From Acidimicrobiia bacterium (GTDB lineage: Bacteria > Actinomycetota > Acidimicrobiia > Acidimicrobiales > AC-14): 5,066 bases of DNA. Where the stretch lies: contig JAFAUA010000525.1 in NCBI GenBank assembly GCA_019243595.1, forward strand, positions 1 to 5,066, read 5' to 3'. Position 1 is the stretch's first letter. Each line of letters opens with the position of its first letter. A model generated the notes under the pieces. The model was not told where the DNA came from, ran no database searches, and saw only the letters and a list, made by a program, of their open reading frames with translations. Shown here one piece after another: positions 1 to 4,521 of this stretch. Position numbers and translations under genes: made by a program.

Positions 1-1
1 G

Positions 2-172
2 CTGCCCGGCAAGGTCTACGACGCCAACGGCGACGTGTGGGCCACCGCCACGCTGCGCTTCTCGTTCCGCTACCACTTTCCTGGGCTGCTCCGGGGCTTC
101 CGGTTCCTGTGGCCGTGGCGGCGGGAGAGCATGCCGGTGGAGGCGACACCGGCGCCCGCTCTGCATGGCTGA
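2..172 (+). CDS. 3' end of an unidentified gene (possibly a hotdog-fold thioesterase-like protein)
   Basis: The plus-strand frame that is open from the left edge of the window gives 56 residues before a TGA at 170-172. The beginning of the gene lies outside the window. The visible part starts with a stretch containing GKVYDANGDVWATATLRF, which reads like a beta-turn-beta element (G-x-V-x-D-x-x-G-x-x-x-A-x-A). This is reminiscent of the last strands of hotdog-fold acyl-CoA thioesterase-like proteins. It is followed by an aromatic and arginine-rich tail (FRFLWPWRR) and a Pro/Ala-rich end. The stop overlaps the start codon of the downstream GMC oxidoreductase by 8 bases, so the two are very likely in one operon and translationally coupled. 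Codon use with G/C in third position supports coding. That it is a real gene end is fairly secure; the thioesterase suggestion is a weak inference from one motif. Confidence 0.6.
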   Translation: MPGKVYDANGDVWATATLRFSFRYHFPGLLRGFRFLWPWRRESMPVEATPAPALHG

Positions 173-2078
173 CCGCTTCAGCGAAGCTCACCGACGCGTC
201 GCCGAAGCCGTCGCCCGGGCGTGCCTGCCGCCGGGCCGGCGTCTGGCGGGCGGCGGCCCGGCGACCGTCGACAAGCTCGAGGGCGCCTTGGCCGAGATCG
301 ACCCGCGGGCGATCGGCGGTTATGGCGCCGCCTTGCAGGCCCTCGAGCAGGAGGCCCGACTCACCAACGGCGGTCGGCCGTTCTCGGCCCTGACGCCCGA
401 CGAGGCCGAGCGCCACCTCGTGCGCCTGGCCGACGGCGGCCTGGCATCGCGCGCCCTGGCGCTCGCCGCGACCATGCCATTGAAGATGGCGTACTTCGAC
501 GACGAGGACGTCTACCGCGAGCTGCGCTCCGCTTTCGGCTTCACGGCCACCGACGAACCCGCCCGTTGGCGCCAGCAGATGACGAAGCTCGAGGCTGACG
601 AGCAGGTCGAGTGCGACGTCGTCGTCATCGGCACCGGGGCCGGCGGGGCGGTCATGGCCAAGGAGCTGGCCGAGCGCGGCCATGCCGTGCTCATGGTCGA
701 GGAGGGCGAGTACTACAGCCGCTCCTCGTTCAACGGCCGAGCGGTCGACAACCTGCGCCGCTTCTATCGAGACTCCGCCGCCACGGGGTCGCTCGGCAAC
801 TGCGTCATCCCCATACCGATGGGTCGGCTGGTCGGGGGTTCGACCGCCATCAACACGGGGACGTGCTGGCGCACGCCCGAGTGGGTGCTCCAGAAGTGGG
901 TCAACCGCGGTCTGAGTGAGCTCGCGCCCGACAACATGGGCCCGTACTTCGAGCGCGTGGAGCGCGAGCTCCAGGTGACGCCGGCCGACCCCGCTTATCT
1001 CGGCGGTGTTGCCGACGTCATCGCCCGGGGATGCGACGTCCTCGGCTACTCACATCGGCCCCTGAACCGCAACGCGCCGGGCTGCGACGGCGCCAGCGTC
1101 TGCGACTTCGGCTGCCCCCGCGGCGCCAAGCGCAGCACCGACGTCTCCTACGTGCCCTCTGCCCTCCAACGGGGCGCCATGCTCTACACCGGCGCACGCG
1201 CCGAGCGCATCGTGTTCGAGGATGGTCGAGCGGTCGGCCTCGAAGCGCGATCGGTCGACGGGCACCACCGCCTGCGCGTGCGGGCCGAGGCGACGGTGGT
1301 CGCGTGCGGCACGCTGATCACGCCCGCCTTCCTGCAGCGCCAGGGTCTGCACAAGGGCCGCCGGCACGTCGGCCGCAACCTCTCGATCCACCCGGCGAGC
1401 ACGGTCAGCGCCCTGTTCGACGAAGAGATCATGGGCTACACGGCCATCCCGCAGGGCTACTGCATCGACGAGCTGCAGCGCGAAGGCATCCTGCCGATGG
1501 GCGCGTCAGCCCCGATCGACATGGGCGCCAGCCAGTTCAACTTCGTCGGTCGCCAGCTGATGGACGTCATGGAGAACTACGACCGCGTCGCCAGCTTCGG
1601 CGTGATGATCTCGGACCGCTCCAAGGGCCAGGTCCGTCTCGGACCGGGCGGCCGGCCGGTCATCCTCTACTGGCTCGGCCGGCGCGAGCGCGACCTCATG
1701 CAGCGGGGCATGGCGATGGTGAGCCGGGTCTTCCTCGCGGCTGGCGCGCGCGAGGTCTACCCGGCCCTCCACGGCCACCGGGTGCTCCGCACGGCCCGCG
1801 ACCTCGAGCGGATGGAGACCGCTCGCACCGCGGCGGCCGACTACCTGCTCACCGCGTTCCATCCACTCGGCACGTGCCGGATGGGGACCCACCCCGGCGA
1901 CGGCGTCGTCTCGCCCAACCACGAGGTGTTCGGTATCCCCGGCCTCTACATCGCCGACGGCAGCGTTGTGCCCAGCTCGGTCGCCGTGAACCCGCAGGTG
2001 ACGATCATGGCGCTCGCCACCCGCGCCGCCGACCTGCTGGCCGACCGGCTCGACGCCCCCCGAGTGGTGGCGGCCTAA
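165..2078 (+). CDS. GMC-family FAD-dependent oxidoreductase, fatty-alcohol-oxidase-like
   Basis: A 637-residue flavoenzyme, predicted to oxidise an alcohol group using FAD. The FAD-binding Rossmann motif is at residues 150-180 (CDVVVIGTGAGG, ending in VEEG, whose acidic residues would bind the ribose). The GMC signature GGSTAIN is at 224-230. The C-terminal catalytic block has HPLGTCRMG with the probable active-site base His566, then ADGSVVPSS and NPQVTIMALATR with Asn609 as the second active-site residue. Residues 307-322 hold a cysteine group (C307, C313, C317) followed by GAK, as in long-chain fatty alcohol oxidase-type GMC proteins. Residues 1 to about 135 are a helical extension before the FAD domain, resembling gluconate 2-dehydrogenase subunit 3-like domains (inference). 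No signal peptide or clear membrane helix is seen, so it is probably cytoplasmic or peripheral. The ATG at 165 lies inside the end of the upstream gene; the nearest GGAGG (139-143) is 21 bases away, too far for a normal ribosome site, so translational coupling is likely. The true substrate is unknown; a sterol or other lipid alcohol is possible. Confidence 0.93.
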   Translation: MADRFSEAHRRVAEAVARACLPPGRRLAGGGPATVDKLEGALAEIDPRAIGGYGAALQALEQEARLTNGGRPFSALTPDEAERHLVRLADGGLASRALALAATMPLKMAYFDDEDVYRELRSAFGFTATDEPARWRQQMTKLEADEQVECDVVVIGTGAGGAVMAKELAERGHAVLMVEEGEYYSRSSFNGRAVDNLRRFYRDSAATGSLGNCVIPIPMGRLVGGSTAINTGTCWRTPEWVLQKWVNRGLSELAPDNMGPYFERVERELQVTPADPAYLGGVADVIARGCDVLGYSHRPLNRNAPGCDGASVCDFGCPRGAKRSTDVSYVPSALQRGAMLYTGARAERIVFEDGRAVGLEARSVDGHHRLRVRAEATVVACGTLITPAFLQRQGLHKGRRHVGRNLSIHPASTVSALFDEEIMGYTAIPQGYCIDELQREGILPMGASAPIDMGASQFNFVGRQLMDVMENYDRVASFGVMISDRSKGQVRLGPGGRPVILYWLGRRERDLMQRGMAMVSRVFLAAGAREVYPALHGHRVLRTARDLERMETARTAAADYLLTAFHPLGTCRMGTHPGDGVVSPNHEVFGIPGLYIADGSVVPSSVAVNPQVTIMALATRAADLLADRLDAPRVVAA

Positions 2079-2242
2079 CCCTCGGCCTTGTTCCCGGCGC
2101 GGGGCTCGTCGCCGTCCGCGCCCTTCGGCTCCTCGCCCCGATCGACGCGCTCCGCGTCCTCGGCGGCGGCCTTGCCGAACTGCTGATCGGCCGGGTAGGG
2201 GTCCTGCTCGTTGCGGTCGTCGGCGGACTGCTGATCGCTCAT
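2075..2242 (-). CDS. small acidic, probably disordered protein
   Basis: A 55-residue minus-strand gene starting MSDQQSADDRNEQ. It has about 16 Asp/Glu against 7 Lys/Arg and almost no hydrophobic residues, so it is probably intrinsically disordered and soluble. No family is recognised and no function is proposed. Support for coding: nearly every third position is G or C, although the plus-strand frame opposite is also open. There is a plausible ribosome site GGGTAGG (2258-2252) 9 bases before the ATG at 2242. An in-frame ATG at 2275 would add 11 residues but would skip this site, so 2242 is preferred. The TAG stop (2077-2075) interlocks with the TAA stop of the convergent GMC gene. It is divergent from the STAS gene. 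Because it is short and unrecognised, it could still be a chance open frame. Confidence 0.6.
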   Translation of the reverse strand: MSDQQSADDRNEQDPYPADQQFGKAAAEDAERVDRGEEPKGADGDEPRAGNKAEG

Positions 2243-2251
2243 ATCACTTTG

Positions 2252-2258
2252 CCTACCC
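2252..2258 (-). promoter_or_regulatory. putative ribosome binding site of the small acidic protein
   Basis: On the minus strand the sequence GGGTAGG lies 9 bases before the ATG at 2242. It is an imperfect Shine-Dalgarno match and is the main reason for preferring this start over the in-frame ATG at 2275. Confidence 0.4.
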
Positions 2259-2307
2259 GTATTGCGCGAATGCATAGCCCTGTGACGCCTTGGGTACGCC
2301 TTTTGTT

Positions 2308-2312
2308 GGAGG
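2308..2312 (+). promoter_or_regulatory. Shine-Dalgarno sequence of the STAS gene
   Basis: A perfect GGAGG lies 8 bases before the ATG at 2321. A second in-frame ATG at 2327 would be 14 bases away, so this site decides the start in favour of 2321. It is the clearest ribosome site in the window, and the downstream udgX has none of its own. Confidence 0.8.
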
Positions 2313-2320
2313 TCAAACCA

Positions 2321-2668
2321 ATGGCCATGAAGACACTCGAGCTGGAAGTCGACCGCAAATCGGACTGGCGCGTCCTGACCGTCCGCGGCGAGATCGACGT
2401 CACCACAACACCGCGCGTGAGGGCCCAGCTCATCTCGCTACTGAGCGAGGGCAAGCCGAACGTCATCGTCGACCTCGAGGGAGTGGACTTCCTCGACTCC
2501 TCCGGGCTGGGGGCCCTCGTTGCCGCCCTGAAGCTGGCCCGCAGCCGCTCCGGGGAGCTGCGCATCGTCTGCGACCAGCAACGGTCGGTGCGCAAGGTGC
2601 TCGAGGTCACCGGCCTCGAACGCGTGCTCGACCGCTACGACACGGTCGCCGCCGCCGCCGCCGCTTGA
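2321..2668 (+). CDS. STAS-domain anti-sigma factor antagonist (SpoIIAA/RsbV-like)
   Basis: A 115-residue single-domain STAS protein, the normal length for SpoIIAA/RsbV-type antagonists. Family members act in the cytoplasm by binding an anti-sigma kinase and releasing its sigma factor. Phosphorylation of a conserved serine switches them off. Seen here: the first strands with VLTVRGEIDVTTTPRVRAQL (residues 18-37), then VIVDLEGVDFLDSSGLGAL (48-66) containing the DSSGLG motif. By alignment with Bacillus subtilis SpoIIAA Ser58, Ser60 (codon 2498-2500) is the likely phosphorylation site. The C-terminal part has LRIVCDQQRSVRKVLEVTGLERVL, typical of the fold's last strand and helix. The protein ends in six alanines encoded by a GCC run. 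The start at 2321 is chosen by its GGAGG. No partner kinase or sigma factor gene is in the window, so its target is unknown. Its stop overlaps the udgX start, implying co-expression. Confidence 0.93.
   Translation: MAMKTLELEVDRKSDWRVLTVRGEIDVTTTPRVRAQLISLLSEGKPNVIVDLEGVDFLDSSGLGALVAALKLARSRSGELRIVCDQQRSVRKVLEVTGLERVLDRYDTVAAAAAA
2648..2662 (+). repeat. GCC trinucleotide run (five units) at the STAS 3' end
   Basis: Five consecutive GCC codons followed by GCT encode the terminal Ala6 of the STAS protein, directly before the TTGA stop/start overlap. Changes in unit number would keep the frame and only alter tail length. It takes the place where a Shine-Dalgarno for udgX would be expected. Confidence 0.8.
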
Positions 2669-3282
2669 CCGCGCCCGTCCCCGCCGAACGAGATCTCGAC
2701 ACCCTCCGCGCCGCAGCCGCCGGCTGTCAGGCGTGTGATCTCTGGAAGACGGGGACGCAGACGGTTTTCGGCGAGGGAACGCGCAAGGCCGACGTGGTCC
2801 TGGTCGGCGAGCAGCCCGGCGACCAGGAGGACAAGCAGGGCCGGCCCTTCGTCGGCCCCGCCGGGCGCGTGCTCGACGAGGCACTCGAGGCTGCCGGCAT
2901 CGACCGGACGAAGGTGTACGTCACCAACACGGTGAAGCACTTCAAGTGGACGGCCCAGGGCAAGCGCCGCATCCACAAGAAGCCCAACGCCGAGGAGATC
3001 GGGGCCTGCCGGCCGTGGCTCTCGGCCGAGCTGGAGAGCGTGAAGCCCCGCCTGTTGATCTGCCTGGGCGCCACCGCGGCCCAGGCGCTCCTCGGCCGCA
3101 GCTTCCGGGTCACCCAGGACCGGGGGCGGCTGGTCGACTCGCCGCTGGCGCCGATGGTGATGGCGACCGTCCATCCGTCGTCGATCTTGCGGGCGACCGA
3201 TGACGAGAGCCGTCGGGTCGAGATGAAGCGCTTCGTCGAGGACCTGCGCGCCGCCGCCGACGCGTTGAAGAGCGCGGCCTAG
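2665..3282 (+). CDS. udgX: UdgX-type uracil-DNA glycosylase (4Fe-4S, covalent DNA-linking)
   Basis: A 205-residue member of the family 4-related uracil-DNA glycosylases, assigned to UdgX. Such enzymes remove uracil from DNA; UdgX then stays covalently attached to the resulting abasic site through a histidine. Seen here: paired cysteines C21 and C24 (CQAC) and C115 (GACRPWL), matching three Fe-S ligands of family 4 enzymes; motif A GEQPGDQED (48-56) followed by GRPFVGPAG (59-67); the UdgX-specific loop KRRIH (100-104), with His104 equivalent to the linking histidine (His109) of the Mycobacterium smegmatis enzyme; and HPSSILR (170-176). At the place where family 4 enzymes have a further Cys (VVKC), this protein has VKH (His92). 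The start is taken as TTG 2665, because the length then fits known UdgX and no ATG or GTG fits the frame; upstream codons in this frame overlap the STAS gene and give only Arg-rich sequence. TTG overlaps the STAS stop as TTGA, so translation is probably by termination-reinitiation. Confidence 0.95.
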   Translation: MTAPVPAERDLDTLRAAAAGCQACDLWKTGTQTVFGEGTRKADVVLVGEQPGDQEDKQGRPFVGPAGRVLDEALEAAGIDRTKVYVTNTVKHFKWTAQGKRRIHKKPNAEEIGACRPWLSAELESVKPRLLICLGATAAQALLGRSFRVTQDRGRLVDSPLAPMVMATVHPSSILRATDDESRRVEMKRFVEDLRAAADALKSAA

Positions 3283-3701
3283 GCGCTCACGCGCTCCTCG
3301 ACGCCGACCACGTGATGGACGGGCAGCCCGAACTGCTTGCGCACGCGCGTCGGCAGATCCTGACGCAGCCAGTGTGAGAACCCCGGCGGCAACGTCGAGA
3401 CGATGACCTCGTCGAACGCCTCACGGCGGAGGACGTCGCTGATCGCCTCCACCGGGCTGGCGTCGCCCACCTCGCCGGTGACGATTGCGCCCGACTCCCG
3501 GAACCGCGCCATGGCCTCCGCGAGACGGCCTTTGGCGGCCACCCGATCCTCGCCTTCGGTCCAGGTCAGGTCTCCGATCGGGTGCGACGCCGGAACCACG
3601 ATGTGGAACCGGCACGGGCCCGCCGCCATGCACTCCCGCACCTTGTAGACGAGATGCATCCCGCCCACGGTGCGGTTGGCGACCACGAGGTAGCGACGCA
3701 T
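3279..3701 (-). CDS. UspA-like (universal stress protein-type) small protein
   Basis: A 140-residue cytoplasmic protein with an alpha/beta pattern resembling the universal stress protein fold. It has an opening strand RRYLVVANRTVGG (residues 2-14), a second strand RFHIVVPAS (31-39), and a helix rich in Ala, Glu and Arg. Then come GEVGDASPVEAI (76-87), a strand FDEVIVSTLPPGFSHWL (96-112) and the closing LPVHHVVGV (126-134). The G-x-x-GD-x-x-P-x-x-AI and D-E-V-I-V-S blocks fit the USP family, but a canonical ATP-binding G-x2-G-x9-G-S motif is not evident, so ATP binding is doubtful. The start at 3701 is supported by GAGGGGG (3716-3710) 8 bases upstream; the frame is open further up but only inside the end of the neighbouring gene. 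It is the last gene of a minus-strand series, and its TAG stop shares CTAG with the udgX stop. Its physiological role is unknown; a stress-related role is inferred from the fold only. Confidence 0.75.
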   Translation of the reverse strand: MRRYLVVANRTVGGMHLVYKVRECMAAGPCRFHIVVPASHPIGDLTWTEGEDRVAAKGRLAEAMARFRESGAIVTGEVGDASPVEAISDVLRREAFDEVIVSTLPPGFSHWLRQDLPTRVRKQFGLPVHHVVGVEERVSA

Positions 3702-3709
3702 CAGCCTCA

Positions 3710-3716
3710 CCCCCTC
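3710..3716 (-). promoter_or_regulatory. ribosome binding site of the UspA-like gene
   Basis: On the minus strand GAGGGGG stands 8 bases before the ATG at 3701. It fixes this start and argues against a longer protein beginning inside the upstream gene. Confidence 0.65.
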
Positions 3717-3725
3717 GAGTTGTCG

Positions 3726-3746
3726 ATTCGGGCACGAAGCCCGAGT
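3726..3746 (-). terminator. hairpin between the GH25-like and UspA-like genes, possible terminator or processing site
   Basis: An inverted repeat with the perfect six-base arms TCGGGC (3728-3733) and GCCCGA (3739-3744) around a five-base loop can be extended by a G-T and an A-T pair to eight pairs. On the minus strand the loop reads TTCGT. It lies 25 bases after the stop of the GH25-like gene and just ahead of the ribosome site of the UspA-like gene. No T-run follows on either strand, so it is not a classical intrinsic terminator. It could be a terminator of the U-less actinobacterial kind or a leader hairpin for the downstream gene. Confidence 0.4.
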
Positions 3747-3771
3747 GCTGTTGCTGTTAGGCCCTTCCGCG

Positions 3772-4503
3772 TCAGCAGCGGTAGTCGCCGTCGTACGCCC
3801 CCGCGGGGTATTGGACGACCTTGACCGGCTTGCCGGTGAACCCGGTCCCGCAGAACGACCGTGCACTCGACGCGCTCGACGCTCCCGCCGCCCATACCGG
3901 CGCGCCCAAGTGCACGCCGCCGGTGATGACGCCCCACTGGTACCCCGTGGAGTACACGCCGACCGCCTTCGACGTGTGCTGCTTGAGGTAGGCCAGGGCG
4001 CCCTGGATCACCGCGACGTTGAGCGACTGGTTGGACGACCAGGTGTTGCCGGTCTCCACGTCGATCCACCACACATGGGACACGGCTGCAGACGACCCGG
4101 TCTGCCCGGAGGCATATCCGAGGGCAAAGCTCGCCGCGTTCCATCCGTAGTTGTACGCGCACCCCGCGTCGGCGGATGATCCCGAACACGGCCGGGGCCC
4201 GGTCTGGGTCCAGTAGGCGCTGGCGCTACCCGGATTCGACAGATTCATGTAGTACGCGGGCGCGCCCTTGGTGGCGACCGCCCAGTTCCACTCGGCGGCC
4301 AGGCACGAGTTCGACGAGAACGGCACGCCGCCGTTGACGCCGACGATCCCGAACCCGGCCTGGGCCGGGAAGGCACCGCCGCACTGCGGCCAGGAGATGT
4401 CGTTGCCGTAGCGGCCCAGGGCGACCGCCGCCGTGCCGACACCGGCGGCCAGCACCGCCGCACCGACGAGCGCGACAAACACACGTGAGGACGTCCGAGA
4501 CAT
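3772..4503 (-). CDS. secreted glycoside hydrolase family 25-like protein
   Basis: A 243-residue exported protein. Residues 1-28 form a signal peptide: Arg3 and Arg7, a hydrophobic run from Val8, and an AVA box at 26-28 for signal peptidase I. The mature part has the outline of a GH25 (lysozyme-like) TIM barrel: GNDISWPQC (33-41) matches the N-terminal G-x-D-x-S strand, VWWIDVETGN (144-153) the Asp-x-Glu strand with Asp148 and Glu150, VGVYSTGYQW (181-190) the Y-S/T-x2-Y strand, and VVQYPAGAYDGDYRC (229-243) the terminal W/V-Q-Y...DGD strand. Family members cleave peptidoglycan, but this divergent actinobacterial branch is not characterised to my knowledge, so activity is inferred. Six cysteines (41, 67, 106, 115, 218, 243, the last being the final residue) could form three disulfides, fitting an extracytoplasmic location. 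The ATG lies 18 bases after the stop of the upstream peptidase gene, with no strong Shine-Dalgarno, suggesting an operon. An alternative is a DUF1906-type hydrolase-like fold. Confidence 0.8.
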   Translation of the reverse strand: MSRTSSRVFVALVGAAVLAAGVGTAAVALGRYGNDISWPQCGGAFPAQAGFGIVGVNGGVPFSSNSCLAAEWNWAVATKGAPAYYMNLSNPGSASAYWTQTGPRPCSGSSADAGCAYNYGWNAASFALGYASGQTGSSAAVSHVWWIDVETGNTWSSNQSLNVAVIQGALAYLKQHTSKAVGVYSTGYQWGVITGGVHLGAPVWAAGASSASSARSFCGTGFTGKPVKVVQYPAGAYDGDYRC

Positions 4504-4521
4504 GCGGAAAGTCTCGCGCGG

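Larger units (their letters stand above)
2243..2320. promoter_or_regulatory. divergent intergenic region, presumed promoters for the small acidic gene and the STAS-udgX pair
   Basis: This 78-base gap separates divergent start codons and is less GC-rich than the surrounding genes, so promoters for both directions probably lie here. On the plus strand, TTGCCT (2249-2254) followed 16 bases later by TGCATA (2271-2276) is a weak housekeeping-like pair. A GGGTA (2292-2296) resembles the -10 element of sigma-B/sigma-F-type promoters, but no GTTT -35 element is present at the right distance. On the minus strand, a GTTT close to the STAS start (around 2314-2317) is followed by GGCGTA, which is only a partial match. 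No individual promoter can be assigned with confidence. Confidence 0.35.

Noticed and set aside
1506..1922. A 138-codon minus-strand open frame inside the GMC gene.
   Set aside because: It has no family resemblance and overlaps the conserved catalytic end of the GMC enzyme, so it is a shadow frame.
1031..2320. A long plus-strand open frame running from inside the GMC gene into the STAS gene, which would give a 545-residue fusion.
   Set aside because: The part before 2321 is Arg/Pro-rich shadow sequence of the GMC gene and the complement of the small minus-strand gene; the STAS protein has its own GGAGG and ATG.
2648..2662. The GCC run considered as a phase-variation tract.
   Set aside because: Units are three bases long, so changes in number would not shift the frame; it simply encodes a short alanine tail.
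2290..2664. An N-terminal extension of udgX from an ATG at 2290.
   Set aside because: It overlaps the whole STAS gene out of frame, is Arg-rich low-complexity sequence, and would make the protein much longer than known UdgX.
2635..3174. A 179-codon minus-strand open frame opposite udgX.
   Set aside because: It is a typical antisense shadow in GC-rich DNA, with no recognisable domain, lying across a well-identified gene.
3702..3866. A longer UspA-like protein starting at 3866.
   Set aside because: The extension lies partly inside the end of the GH25-like gene and crosses the hairpin; the ATG at 3701 has a good ribosome site and the USP-like fold begins there.
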